A stretch of DNA of 64,000 nucleotides from Tepidanaerobacter syntrophicus (GCF_001485475.2 NZ_DF977003.1:186001-250000), one strand, 5' to 3'. Counted from the first letter of the stretch, positions 16,928-25,554 are shown. Program-made: numbers and translations. The notes: generated from the letters alone by a model not told the origin.

Positions 16928-17962
16928 ATGAAAGAACTCAAAAACTTAAATGATGTAAAAGATATTAAAATTGATCCTGAAAGACCGTTATTTTCAGCAA
17001 GTCATGATGAGATAATAGCAGGAATGACCACAGACATTTATTTTATCAAAACTATGGAAATATTAAGACATATGAATATTTCTCAAAAAGAAGTAGTGGC
17101 AGAAATATTTCCACGCAAACATGGGGTAATGTGCGGTACAGAAGAGGTTATAAATATTTTAAAAAACAAAAATGTAGAAGTCTATGCGGTGCCGGAAGGT
17201 GAGACATTCGAACCGAAAGATACCGTTGTTAGAATAAAAGGACCTTATGAGGAATTTGGCATATACGAAACCGCACTTTTAGGGGTTCTAGCTCATTCCA
17301 GCGCTTGGGCAACAGCAGCCAGAGCTTGTCGCGAAGCAGCAGGGGAGAGGCTTTGTATATGCTTTGGAGCAAGGCATGTTCATCCTGCGGTAGCACCTGT
17401 TATGGAGCGAGCAGCAATCATAGGTGGCGCCGATAATGCAAGCTGTATTTTGGCTGCAAAATTCCTTGGAAGAGAACCTTCCGGAACAATTCCACATGCA
17501 GCTATAATTATGGCGGGAGATACCGTTAAAATCGCAAAGGTCTATAATGAAATAATGCCGCCCGATTCCCCTAGAATAATTCTAGTAGACACTTTTAAAG
17601 ATGAAGCCGAAGAAACAATAAATGTTGCAGAGGCACTCGGAAAGGACTTGCAAGGAGTTAGACTGGATACTCCCGGTGAGCGGGGAGGAGTCACGCCTGA
17701 TTTGGTTTATGAAGTCAGAAAGCGACTGGACCTAAAAGGATATGATTATGTAAAAATCTTTGTATCGGGCGGTCTTACGCCGGAAAGAATAAAGGTCCTT
17801 ATAGAAGCCGGTGCCGATGCTTTTGGTGTTGGCAGTTACATATCAGGAGCATCTCCTATTGACATGACCCTTGATTTAAAGATGGTAGACGGCAAACCTA
17901 TCGCAAAACGAGGCAGAATTCCAGGAATGATAGATAATCCAAAACTTAAAAGAGTTAAATGA
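16928..17962 (+). CDS. Nicotinate phosphoribosyltransferase (short type)
   Basis: 344 residues, related to the compact archaeal/Clostridial NAPRTases. Visible: FPRKHGVMCG, GARHVHPAVAPVMERAAIIGGADNAS, a substrate-binding LVDTFKDEAEE, RLDTPGERGGV and FVSGGLTPERIK with GVGSYISGA, the phosphate-binding barrel segments. It joins nicotinate to PRPP to give nicotinate mononucleotide in NAD salvage. A nicotinamidase-like hydrolase at 22452 could supply its substrate. The specific symbol pncB is withheld because this is the short family. Confidence 0.88.
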   Translation: MKELKNLNDVKDIKIDPERPLFSASHDEIIAGMTTDIYFIKTMEILRHMNISQKEVVAEIFPRKHGVMCGTEEVINILKNKNVEVYAVPEGETFEPKDTVVRIKGPYEEFGIYETALLGVLAHSSAWATAARACREAAGERLCICFGARHVHPAVAPVMERAAIIGGADNASCILAAKFLGREPSGTIPHAAIIMAGDTVKIAKVYNEIMPPDSPRIILVDTFKDEAEETINVAEALGKDLQGVRLDTPGERGGVTPDLVYEVRKRLDLKGYDYVKIFVSGGLTPERIKVLIEAGADAFGVGSYISGASPIDMTLDLKMVDGKPIAKRGRIPGMIDNPKLKRVK

Positions 17963-17977
17963 TCTATTGAGGTTATT

Positions 17978-19606
17978 ATGAATAAGAAAGCAGCGGGAGT
18001 AATCCTTATTATCCTAACAATATTTTTCAGTGGGGCATGCTCTAATTTGAGTAAATCTGGCTCTCAAAGTTCAAATGTCGAAAATGAACTAAGCAAAGCT
18101 GAAAAGCCTATAAGCGGTGGTACCATAAATCTTGCGGCAATGTCAAGTCTGAATTTAGATCCTTTAAATGCTGCAAATGAAGATGACAAAAATATTTTAA
18201 GCCTTATTTATGAAGGTCTTGTAAAAGTTGATGGGCAAGGTAAAATTCAGCCGGCACTTGCTGAAAATTGGCAGATAGATGAAACAGGAACCACATATAC
18301 ATTTAATCTTAGGCAGGATGTAAAATGGCACAGCGGCGAGAGTTTTTCTTCAAATGATGTAAAAGCTACTTTTGACAGGGTTCGTGAGCTGAAAAAATCG
18401 GCAAAAAGCAACACACAGGCCTTGTTTGCAGAATTTAATAATGTCCAAAGCTATGACGCACCCAATGCCGCAACTTTTGTAGTCCATTTATATAAGCCGG
18501 ATCCGGATTTTCTTAACAAAATTACTTGCGGTATCATTCCGGCATCGTCTATTGAAGCTTTAAAGGCAAGCAACGCATCAGGTCAATCGTTTGCCGGAAC
18601 AGGACCTTTTGAAATTGTCAGCAAAACCAGTGATTCAATAACATTAAAAAGGAACGAGTCTTACTACGATAAAAAACCTTATATCAAGGAAGTTAATATA
18701 AAAATCTTCCCAGATAAAGAAACGGCAAAAGAGGCTTTTATGAGCAGCTCTATAGATGTTATTGAAATCGGACAAGAAGATTATGATAAATTTAGCGAAG
18801 TAAAAGATAGTTACATGCTTCAATATCCTTCCAGATATTTTGAGTTTGTGGCTTTAAATCTTACAAACCAATTATTTAGCGATGCCAATGTGCGGCAAGC
18901 GATGTTAATGGGGATAGACCGCAACAGGATTCTTCAAGACACCATATGGGGAAGAGGACTTATTGTAGATGGGCCGATTCTGCCGTATTCATGGGCATTC
19001 AATCCTAATGCACAGCACATAGAATACAATAAAAAACTTGCAGCTGAAAAGCTTGAAGAATTAGGATGGAAAGATGAAAATGGTGATGGAATTTTAGAAA
19101 AGACTATTGGAACAAAAAAATACAAATTTGAATTTGAATTACTAGTTAATGCGTCAGATAGCGCCAGATATCAAGCTGCTTCTCATATAGCAGAAGACTT
19201 AAAAGAACTGGGGATTTCTGTAAAGATAACAAATCTAAACTGGGAAGAACTTCGAAGTAAAGTTATGAGCAAAAAGTACGAAGCGGCTATAATGGGATGG
19301 AAACTAGCGCCAAACCCGGATCTTGGAGTTATGTTTTCCAGCAGCGAGATAAAAAATGGCTATAATTTCGTTTCCTATTCAAGCAAAGAGCTTGATGATG
19401 TTTTAAACAAAATACAGACATCGCGGGATGAAAATAACAAAAAAGAGCTTTTATATAAGGCTTCAGAGATTATAAGCCGAGATTTACCTTATTTATTTCT
19501 ATACAGCCCAAATGATATTTTGGCTCTAAATACTAGGGTAAAGGGTGTAAATCCAAATCCTATAAATGTATTTTACAATATAAGTGAGTGGTGGCTTAAA
19601 CAATGA
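17978..19606 (+). CDS. ABC transporter substrate-binding lipoprotein, family 5 (peptide/nickel type)
   Basis: 542 residues. Lipoprotein signal peptide at 1-21 with lipobox FSGAC (lipidated Cys21), then the extracellular solute-binding family 5 fold (LVKVDGQGKIQPALAENWQ, YTFNLRQDVKWHSGESFSSNDVK). Such proteins bind oligopeptides, opines or metals outside the membrane and deliver them to an ABC permease. No permease or ATPase gene is beside it, so it is an orphan that must use a transporter encoded elsewhere. It starts 15 nt after the NAPRTase gene and overlaps the next small gene by ATGA. Confidence 0.9.
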   Translation: MNKKAAGVILIILTIFFSGACSNLSKSGSQSSNVENELSKAEKPISGGTINLAAMSSLNLDPLNAANEDDKNILSLIYEGLVKVDGQGKIQPALAENWQIDETGTTYTFNLRQDVKWHSGESFSSNDVKATFDRVRELKKSAKSNTQALFAEFNNVQSYDAPNAATFVVHLYKPDPDFLNKITCGIIPASSIEALKASNASGQSFAGTGPFEIVSKTSDSITLKRNESYYDKKPYIKEVNIKIFPDKETAKEAFMSSSIDVIEIGQEDYDKFSEVKDSYMLQYPSRYFEFVALNLTNQLFSDANVRQAMLMGIDRNRILQDTIWGRGLIVDGPILPYSWAFNPNAQHIEYNKKLAAEKLEELGWKDENGDGILEKTIGTKKYKFEFELLVNASDSARYQAASHIAEDLKELGISVKITNLNWEELRSKVMSKKYEAAIMGWKLAPNPDLGVMFSSSEIKNGYNFVSYSSKELDDVLNKIQTSRDENNKKELLYKASEIISRDLPYLFLYSPNDILALNTRVKGVNPNPINVFYNISEWWLKQ

Positions 19607-19746
19607 GTTTACCAAAGAAGAATGATTTTGACTCAAAAGATATACTTGCTATGACAATAGCGATTTTTGAGCTTTTACTGCCTCCGGTTTTTATTATGTT
19701 TGGGGCGGTTACGGCAATATATTTTCTGTTAAAACTGTTTATATAA
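19603..19746 (+). CDS. Small membrane protein, 47 residues, unknown function
   Basis: The ATG overlaps the stop of the lipoprotein gene (ATGA), and the frame encodes a polar N-terminus (about 15 residues, SLPKKNDFDSKD) followed by one long hydrophobic segment (about 16-47) with a double-proline kink. It ends 12 nt before a clear terminator, so it is the last gene of the polA operon. Translational coupling, the helix and the terminator support a real gene. I do not recognise the family; it could assist the lipoprotein or be an independent membrane peptide. Confidence 0.6.
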   Translation: MSLPKKNDFDSKDILAMTIAIFELLLPPVFIMFGAVTAIYFLLKLFI

Positions 19747-19758
19747 AGCAACAATACG

Positions 19759-19794
19759 AAAGCCGGTGCGCTTATGATAAAGCGACCGGCTTTT
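19759..19794 (+). terminator. Terminator of the polA-lipoprotein operon
   Basis: AAAGCCGGT at 19759-19767 pairs with ACCGGCTTT at 19785-19793, with a further GCTT/AAGC extension inside; TTTT at 19791-19794. Confidence 0.8.
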
Positions 19795-19836
19795 AAATAA
19801 CTATTTTTCATATTTAATCGATGTATAAAATAAAAA

Positions 19837-19922
19837 TGGTGCGGGCGATGGGACTTGAACCCATACGAGAAATTCTCACATGCCCCTCAAACATGCCTGT
19901 CTGCCGATTCCAGCACGCCCGC
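19837..19922 (-). tRNA. tRNA-Leu, anticodon GAG
   Basis: Acceptor GCGGGCG pairs with CGCCCGC, discriminator A, CCA encoded at 19837-19839. The anticodon stem CATGT/GCATG encloses TTGAGGG, giving GAG; long variable arm (class II) and GGTTCAAGTCC T-arm are present. It reads CUC and CUU codons. Confidence 0.95.
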
Positions 19923-19935
19923 AGTGCCATAAAAT

Positions 19936-19964
19936 ATTATACCTTCTTATTGCTTTTCTGTCAA
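19936..19964 (-). promoter_or_regulatory. Consensus sigma-A promoter of tRNA-Leu(GAG)
   Basis: On the minus strand: TTGACA (19964-19959), 17-bp spacer, TATAAT (19941-19936), a perfect consensus, 13 bp before the tRNA. The IS30 insertion lies only 10 bp upstream of the -35 side flank. Confidence 0.9.
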
Positions 19965-19974
19965 TAGATTCCTA

Positions 19975-19990
19975 CTCCGTTTTTATATGA
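19975..19990 (+). repeat. Left copy of 16-bp direct repeat flanking the IS element
   Basis: CTCCGTTTTTATATGA, identical to 21320-21335. Interpreted as the target-site duplication. Confidence 0.75.
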
Positions 19991-20079
19991 CGCTAAATGC
20001 AACTTAAAATGAAACACTTTTATCTCTGTTAATATGTTATTGTTTATGTATCTTGTAAACTCTTCTACATCAGTCTATG

Positions 20080-20103
20080 TTCTTCTCCCCTAGGGGAGAA
20101 GAA
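20080..20103. terminator. 24-bp perfect palindrome at the IS left end
   Basis: TTCTTCTCCCC-TA-GGGGAGAAGAA, 13 bp after the transposase stop. On the + strand it is followed by TTTTGCTTTTG, so it could block transcription entering the IS; on the transposase strand no T tract follows, so there it would act only as a 3' hairpin. Confidence 0.6.
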
Positions 20104-20116
20104 TTTTGCTTTTGCT

Positions 20117-21217
20117 CTATGAACATTTTCTTAATTCTTCTTTAAGCAATTCTCTTGCGCTTTTTCCATTTAATATTTTTCGCGGATATGTATTTAGCCA
20201 TTCTTGAATCTTTAAAATCTCTTTTGTGCTGTATTTTGAAATTGCACAGCCCTTTGGAATAAATCGCCTTATGTGGCCGTTTACCTGTTCGTTAGTTCCT
20301 CTTTCCCATGAATGGTATGGATGGCAATAATAAATCTGGGTACGCAATATGCCCCGGCTGCTTACACATGATTGTTCCAAGTTCCTCCAATCCAAAAACT
20401 CGCTGCCGTTATCTACTGTTATCGATTTAAACACCATGCCAAAGCGCTTAGTTCCTATTCTTTTTTCTAATTGATCTAATTGTCTTTTAACCTCTTTTTG
20501 TGTTTGAGAGCGCATCTTGAATATCAGTGTTTTTCGGCTCATTCTCTCTACAAGTACTAATAGGCAGGCTCTTCCTTTTGCGCGTCCTGACTCTATACAG
20601 TCCATCTCCCAATGGCCTAACTCATCTCTGCCATCAGCTTCCTTTGGGCGATCATCTATGCGCTTTGCAGTTATATCCTTTATTCGCCTTGTCACTCGGG
20701 TGTATTTTCGCTTGCTGCTCTTTCCTTTTCGAGGTAAATCTTTTTTGCTTACATTGAGCAATAAGTTTTGGTCTATGTAATTATAAAGGGTGCGCACTGA
20801 TATTGGCGTTTCTTGATAGCTGCTATCGTCTTTTAGTTTTTCTATTGTGGCATAGGGAGAATATTTTTCTTCTATAATGCATTCTTCAATCTTATCTGCT
20901 AATCGTCTATTTTTGCCAATCTTTAAATGAGGTCCTTTAGCGCTTGCCTTATTGTCGTAATCATCTTGTGCTACTATAGCTGAATAGCTGATTACTTCCC
21001 GCAAATAAGTATCTAATAATACTACCTTTCCGCGCTTTAATTCCCGGCTTATTGTTGCAGGACTTACACCCATCCGCTCTGCTATTTTACGCTGGCTCAG
21101 TTTTTCTTTCTTTGGCGCGGCATTGTTTTGCTTTACCATTTCTTCTAATTCTTCTCGCTCGGAAAATGTTAGATGTTTACCTTTTTCTCGTGTTCTGATA
21201 CAATATACTAAGCTCAT
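20117..21217 (-). CDS. IS30-family transposase
   Basis: 366 residues. N-terminal helix-turn-helix (LSQRKIAERMGVSPATISRELKRG) matches the IS30 end-binding domain, and the C-terminal half is a DDE integrase core with HWEMDCIE (first Asp), TVDNGSEF (second Asp) and ERGTNEQVNGHIRRFIPKG (Glu). Full length for the family with no frameshift. It cuts and joins the IS ends. An ATG at 21217 is 20 nt inside the usual promoter space at the right IS end. Confidence 0.96.
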   Translation of the reverse strand: MSLVYCIRTREKGKHLTFSEREELEEMVKQNNAAPKKEKLSQRKIAERMGVSPATISRELKRGKVVLLDTYLREVISYSAIVAQDDYDNKASAKGPHLKIGKNRRLADKIEECIIEEKYSPYATIEKLKDDSSYQETPISVRTLYNYIDQNLLLNVSKKDLPRKGKSSKRKYTRVTRRIKDITAKRIDDRPKEADGRDELGHWEMDCIESGRAKGRACLLVLVERMSRKTLIFKMRSQTQKEVKRQLDQLEKRIGTKRFGMVFKSITVDNGSEFLDWRNLEQSCVSSRGILRTQIYYCHPYHSWERGTNEQVNGHIRRFIPKGCAISKYSTKEILKIQEWLNTYPRKILNGKSARELLKEELRKCS

Positions 21218-21319
21218 GATCTTCTCCGTTTCTGTTTATTGTCATTGATAACATTATAACAGAGAAGCTCTCATGAGCGTTGTTTATTTAGTTGTGTTTC
21301 ATTTAATTATACAATTCGC

Positions 21320-21335
21320 CTCCGTTTTTATATGA
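21320..21335 (+). repeat. Right copy of 16-bp direct repeat flanking the IS element
   Basis: Identical to 19975-19990. It ends one base before the azlD stop codon, so azlD itself is intact. Confidence 0.75.
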
Positions 21336-21336
21336 T

Positions 21337-21669
21337 TTATATTATATAATTAAACAACATAACAATGCCCATTCCTGCCAGCACCGTTGCAAACATGTTT
21401 TTTGTCTTATAAGCAATGGGAAAGGCTATTATCGAAGCAACCAGTAAAGGATTATAGAAAGAAATATTCAATCTTCCTCCATAAATAAATACACCTTGAA
21501 AAAGCAAAGCGGAAAGTACAGCTGCAGGAATGAACTTTAAAAACTTGACAAATAATTTTGGGATTTTCTTTTTTGAAAGAAGTGTGGCAGGCAGCATTCT
21601 TAAAAGATATGTTACAAAACCCATAGTAAGCACGAGATATAAGTAACTTAAGCTAGTCCTCATCGTCAA
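21337..21669 (-). CDS. azlD: Branched-chain amino acid export protein AzlD
   Basis: 110 residues with about four hydrophobic segments, the small AzlD subunit (TYLLRMLPATLLSKKKIPKL, FIPAAVLSALLFQGVF). With AzlC it forms a two-component exporter of branched-chain amino acids (BrnFE type) in the cytoplasmic membrane. It overlaps azlC by 17 nt. The IS element begins right after its stop, so its native 3' end and terminator may have been displaced. Confidence 0.92.
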   Translation of the reverse strand: MTMRTSLSYLYLVLTMGFVTYLLRMLPATLLSKKKIPKLFVKFLKFIPAAVLSALLFQGVFIYGGRLNISFYNPLLVASIIAFPIAYKTKNMFATVLAGMGIVMLFNYII

Positions 21670-22354
21670 TAAACACTCCTATCACCGCTGCGATTACGGC
21701 AGCTAAAATAACATTCCAGTTTCCCGGCATTAGATATATCAAAATGATGGAAAGCAATCCTGATATTAACGACACAAAAATGAATTTAATATTTTTAAGC
21801 TGCATACATAACAAAGCAAGAAACATCCCAGGCAGTGCAAAATCAAAGCCAAGAGCTTTAGTATCCGGTATCAGATTACCAAATGCAGCACCTATAACGG
21901 TGCTTAAAATCCAACTTAGATAAGCGGTAATATAAAGACCTAAATAATAACTATGAGATAAAGAACCTTGTTCCGCATCAGTAATACTTACTGCAAAGCT
22001 TTCATCAGTAATAAAAAAAGAAATGATGAAAATCAATTTTTGCTTTATATGCTGAAAATGCGGCGCTAGCGAAGCACTGAAAAGTAAATGCCTTAAATTT
22101 ACCAAAAATGTAGTTATTATAATGGCGATGAAACTTGCATTTGATCTTATCATATCTATTGCTACAAATTGAGCTGAGCCTGCATAAACAAATACAGACA
22201 TCAAACCGGTTTCAAAGGGAGTCAGGCCTGTATTAGATGCTGTAACACCCATTGCAAATCCAACTGGGATATACCCGAACACAATGGGTATAGCTCGTTT
22301 TATTCCAAAAATGAGATCGTTTTTCTCTTTGCTTTGCTGCATAACTGTTTTCAT
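21653..22354 (-). CDS. azlC: Branched-chain amino acid export protein AzlC
   Basis: 233 residues, six to seven membrane helices, AzlC family (PIVFGYIPVGFAMGV, MSVFVYAGSAQFVA, NLRHLLFSASLAPHF). Partner of AzlD. Two possible starts: ATG 22354 is only 1 nt after AAGAAGG, ATG 22342 is 13 nt after it; neither is ideal. It is divergent from the isochorismatase-family gene and shares a short promoter region with it. Confidence 0.92.
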   Translation of the reverse strand: MKTVMQQSKEKNDLIFGIKRAIPIVFGYIPVGFAMGVTASNTGLTPFETGLMSVFVYAGSAQFVAIDMIRSNASFIAIIITTFLVNLRHLLFSASLAPHFQHIKQKLIFIISFFITDESFAVSITDAEQGSLSHSYYLGLYITAYLSWILSTVIGAAFGNLIPDTKALGFDFALPGMFLALLCMQLKNIKFIFVSLISGLLSIILIYLMPGNWNVILAAVIAAVIGVFIDDED

Positions 22355-22385
22355 ACCTTCTTTATAAGTGATACTTCTAAAAACA

Positions 22386-22394
22386 TGCTATAAT
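22386..22394 (+). promoter_or_regulatory. Extended -10 promoter of the isochorismatase-family gene
   Basis: TGC immediately followed by TATAAT (22389-22394), an extended -10 with no clear -35, 57 bp before the start codon. Confidence 0.5.
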
Positions 22395-22451
22395 ATAAGT
22401 GAATTGTTTTCTATCTAAAAATCTAAATGTTATTTGAAAGGAGAGCCTCCG

Positions 22452-22967
22452 GTGAAAGCTTTATTAGTAATTGACATGTTAAATGATTTTATTGATGAAG
22501 ACGGGGCATTAAGCGTTGGGCCTCAAGGTAAAGCAATTATAAATATTATAAAAGAAAAAATAAGCGAGTTTCGTAAAAATGAATACCCCATTATATTTAT
22601 TTGCGATAACCATGAAAAAAATGATAAAGAATTTGAGATGTTTGCCCCTCACTGCATTGCCGGCACTGCCGGTGCAAAAATAATTAGTGATTTAGACGTA
22701 AAAGATGTGGATAAAGTAATATCAAAAAGACGCTACAGCGCCTTTTTCGGAACCGATCTGGATTTATATTTAAGAGAAAACAATATAGATGAAATATTTT
22801 TGACAGGTGTCTGCACCAACATTTGTGTTCTCTATACTGCTGCTGATGCGCGAAATTTAGCATATAAGGTGAGTATTTATAAAGACGCAGTTGCATCTTT
22901 TGATAGCACTGCCCATGATTTTGCTTTAAAAGAAGCAAAAAATACCTTAGGATGCAATATTATTTAA
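22452..22967 (+). CDS. Isochorismatase-family hydrolase, probable nicotinamidase
   Basis: 171 residues from GTG 22452, placed 8 nt after AAAGGAG. The catalytic triad of the family is visible: Asp8 (VIDML), Lys92 (SKRRYSAF) and Cys121 (GVCTNICV). CDNHEKND and FAPHCIAGTAGA match the Asp-x-His...His metal site of nicotinamidases, so it probably converts nicotinamide to nicotinate, feeding the NAPRTase at 16928. Other isochorismatase-like amidases cannot be excluded. Confidence 0.82.
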   Translation: MKALLVIDMLNDFIDEDGALSVGPQGKAIINIIKEKISEFRKNEYPIIFICDNHEKNDKEFEMFAPHCIAGTAGAKIISDLDVKDVDKVISKRRYSAFFGTDLDLYLRENNIDEIFLTGVCTNICVLYTAADARNLAYKVSIYKDAVASFDSTAHDFALKEAKNTLGCNII

Positions 22968-22979
22968 TTTTGCCAAGCT

Positions 22980-23189
22980 TTATTCGACACTGTCATCCGA
23001 AAAACTGCGATCATCTGAAGGCTCCACAATTTCTATGTTATCCAATTGCGACTTTAGATTGACTTTCACAGAATCAATATAGAGCCTGCGAAGGTATGCC
23101 TGCTCTTGTTTTTCTTCAGGTGTAAGACCTTCGCCTTTTTGTTTTTTATAAAGTGCGTTAATACGGGCTATCTGCTGGTCTGATATCAT
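22980..23189 (-). CDS. DUF896 family protein
   Basis: 69 residues: ARINALYKKQKGEGLTPEEKQEQAYLRRLYIDSV matches the short helical DUF896 (YnzC/YaaK-like) family of Firmicutes, in segments such as GLTPEEKQEQ. Function unknown; members are linked to SOS and ribosome-related contexts in bacilli. AAAGGAGGG precedes the ATG. It converges on the previous gene with only 12 nt between. Confidence 0.85.
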   Translation of the reverse strand: MISDQQIARINALYKKQKGEGLTPEEKQEQAYLRRLYIDSVKVNLKSQLDNIEIVEPSDDRSFSDDSVE

Positions 23190-23280
23190 GAAAAACCCTC
23201 CTTTGAATTCCTAAAATGGCTTTTTTACTATATAATACAATTATAAAGATTTTCGAAAAAAATTCAAATCGGAGCGTAAA

Positions 23281-24309
23281 ATGAATTTAAAATCTGAGAT
23301 AATTCGCTTTTCAAAAGAAATAGGCATTGATAAAGTAGGCTTTGCGTCGGCAGATCCTTTTTTAAAAGAAAAAGAAATTTTGCAAGAAAGAAAGAGAAAG
23401 CAGCTAATTTCTCCTTTTGAAGAACAAGATATGGAAGCAAGATGCAATCCTCAAAGACTTCTTGACGGAGCTAAAACGATTATATGTTTTGCGATTGGCT
23501 ATCTTATAGAACCTTCTGTAAAAAAAGAATTTTCTTCAGTTGATATACCTGAAGGCGAAATTTCCAAATATGCACAAATTAAAGACTATCATAATGTTTT
23601 AAATGAAAAGCTTATCAGGATAGCAGATTTCATTTCAGAAAAAGAACCAGGCAAGTTTAAAATAATGGTAGATACAGGTGCGCTAATTGAAAGAGCTGCT
23701 GCAGCTCGTGCAGGAATAGGGTGGATTGGAGAGAATACCTGCCTTTTTACTCCTGAATTCGGCTCATGGGTGTTCGTAGGGGAGATACTTACTGATATTG
23801 AGATTGAATCAGACGATCCGGCCGAAACTTATTGTGATAAATGCGGCCGATGCATAGCTGTCTGTCCTACAGGCGCATTAATAGAGCCTTTTAAGTTAAA
23901 TCCACACAAATGTCTTTCTTATATCACACAAATGAGAGGGCAAATCCCAAAAGAATTCAGAGAAACTCTTGGAAATATGATTTTTGGGTGCGATATATGT
24001 CAAGATGTCTGTCCTTATAACAAGGATGTCAATATCCCAAATCACCAGGAATTTTTTCCGGATGTACCTTTAGAAAAAAATCTAGAAAAACTAGCAATTC
24101 TTAGCAAACAAGATTTTATTAGGATGTTTAAGCCTACAGCAGCCGGCTGGCGAGGCAGAAATATTATTCGAAGAAATGCCATATGCGCTCTGGGAAACAT
24201 AAGGTATAAAGGGGCGATAAAAACTCTTGAGTATCTAACTACAGACCCTTCGGAAATAATAAGGGAACAAGCATCTTGGTCTCTTCGACAAATTATTCAG
24301 TCTGTATAG
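23281..24309 (+). CDS. queG: Epoxyqueuosine reductase
   Basis: 342 residues. DUF1730 N-terminal part, then two [4Fe-4S] motifs, CDKCGRCIAVCPTGAL and CDICQDVCPYNK, and a C-terminal HEAT-like repeat (GAIKTLEYLTTDPSEIIREQASWSLRQI in segments). QueG uses cobalamin to reduce epoxyqueuosine to queuosine in the tRNA wobble base. Length is normal. It stands between DUF896 (divergent) and the NifS-like gene, each with its own promoter. Confidence 0.94.
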   Translation: MNLKSEIIRFSKEIGIDKVGFASADPFLKEKEILQERKRKQLISPFEEQDMEARCNPQRLLDGAKTIICFAIGYLIEPSVKKEFSSVDIPEGEISKYAQIKDYHNVLNEKLIRIADFISEKEPGKFKIMVDTGALIERAAAARAGIGWIGENTCLFTPEFGSWVFVGEILTDIEIESDDPAETYCDKCGRCIAVCPTGALIEPFKLNPHKCLSYITQMRGQIPKEFRETLGNMIFGCDICQDVCPYNKDVNIPNHQEFFPDVPLEKNLEKLAILSKQDFIRMFKPTAAGWRGRNIIRRNAICALGNIRYKGAIKTLEYLTTDPSEIIREQASWSLRQIIQSV

Positions 24310-24327
24310 GCCCTTATTTCAATCCTG

Positions 24328-24356
24328 ATGACACCATCTAAAGTTATTGATATAAT
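24328..24356 (+). promoter_or_regulatory. Promoter of the NifS-like/thiI pair
   Basis: ATGACA at 24328-24333, 17-bp spacer, TATAAT at 24351-24356. Confidence 0.6.
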
Positions 24357-24393
24357 AAAGTAACATATTTAATAAAGTGAACAGGTGATAAAA

Positions 24394-25551
24394 TTGAGGC
24401 AAGTATATCTTGATAATAGTTCAACAACCAGAGTTTCTGATAATGCAGCTAAGTCTGCTTTTGAAGCGATGACGCTGTATTATGGAAACCCTTCTTCTAT
24501 GCATAGAAAAGGAATAGAAGCTGAAAAGATAATAAAAGAAGCCAGAGAAAAAATTGCGAGTTTTTTAGGAAGGACAGCAAATGAAATTTACTTTACTTCA
24601 GGAGGCACAGAATCTAACAATTGGGCAATCAGAGGAGCAGCGCTAAGCCTCAAACGTCGCGGCAATCATATAATTACCACTAACATTGAGCATCCATCTG
24701 TTTTAGAAGTTTTTAAAGTTCTAGAAAGGCAAGGGTATAAAGTCACATATCTTAATACTGACGAAGATGGTTTCATAGACATAAATGATTTAAAAAAGGT
24801 TTTAACCGAGGATACAGTTTTAGTGAGCATAATGTATGTAAACAATGAAATCGGCTCTATTCAGCCTATAAGTGAGGCGGCTGAAGCGATTAAGAGTTAC
24901 AATAAAAATATACTTTTTCACGTTGATGCAGTCCAGGCATTTGGTAAGATTGACCTTGTGCCGGCTTTAGCAGGAATAGATTTGCTGTCTGTAAGTGGCC
25001 ATAAAATCCACGCTCCTAAAGGCATTGGCGTTCTTTTTGTAAGGGATAATGCAAATATAGAACCACTTATATATGGCGGAGGACAGGAAAAAGGGCTTCG
25101 CTCAGGAACCGAAAATGTGCCAGGAATAGCAGGCCTTAGCTGTGCTGCTTGGGAGATTACACAGAATATGAAAGAATGGAAAATAAAAATGAAAAGCCTT
25201 AAAAAACGCTTAAAAGATGGTATATTAGAAAAAATTCCTGACGTTGTTTTAAATACTCCGGAAATTAACAGCGCTCCCCATATTCTAAATGCTTCTTTTA
25301 TAGGAACAAGAGGGGAAATACTTTTACATGCCCTTGAAGGAAAAGGTATATTCGTGTCAACAGGTTCTGCCTGCTCATCTCACAAAGGCGGAGCAAGCCA
25401 TGTTCTAAAGGCTGTTGGAAAAAGCTTAGAGGAACAGGATAGTGCAATAAGATTTAGCTTATCGCATTTTATTTCAGAAGATGACATAGATTATGTAATA
25501 GAAACCTTAACCGAGGAAGTCTGCGAAATACGAAAATTTGTGCGGAGGTAG
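24394..25551 (+). CDS. Cysteine desulfurase (NifS/IscS family)
   Basis: About 385 residues. PLP enzyme with YLDNSSTTRV at the N-terminus, SVSGHKIHAPKG holding the Schiff-base lysine, and STGSACSSH with the catalytic cysteine. It removes sulfur from cysteine as persulfide. Adjacent thiI (3 nt later) indicates it delivers sulfur for tRNA 4-thiouridine, like NifZ in Bacillus. TTG 24394 follows AGGTGA by 5 nt and yields the family-like MRQVYLDN start; GTG 24385 would put the ribosome site inside the gene. Confidence 0.92.
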   Translation: MRQVYLDNSSTTRVSDNAAKSAFEAMTLYYGNPSSMHRKGIEAEKIIKEAREKIASFLGRTANEIYFTSGGTESNNWAIRGAALSLKRRGNHIITTNIEHPSVLEVFKVLERQGYKVTYLNTDEDGFIDINDLKKVLTEDTVLVSIMYVNNEIGSIQPISEAAEAIKSYNKNILFHVDAVQAFGKIDLVPALAGIDLLSVSGHKIHAPKGIGVLFVRDNANIEPLIYGGGQEKGLRSGTENVPGIAGLSCAAWEITQNMKEWKIKMKSLKKRLKDGILEKIPDVVLNTPEINSAPHILNASFIGTRGEILLHALEGKGIFVSTGSACSSHKGGASHVLKAVGKSLEEQDSAIRFSLSHFISEDDIDYVIETLTEEVCEIRKFVRR

Positions 25552-25554
25552 GAA

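Larger units (their letters stand above)
19991..21319 (-). mobile_element. IS30-family insertion sequence, 1329 bp, apparently intact
   Basis: One full-length IS30-type transposase occupies most of the element. The ends form an imperfect inverted repeat: the left end carries AACTTAAAATGAAACAC and the right end (complement) TATAATTAAATGAAACAC, with a shared outer GC. Both sides are bordered by the same 16-bp sequence. The transposase frame is unbroken, and the two flanks are identical, both suggesting recent insertion. It sits between azlD and the promoter of tRNA-Leu(GAG). Confidence 0.85.
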
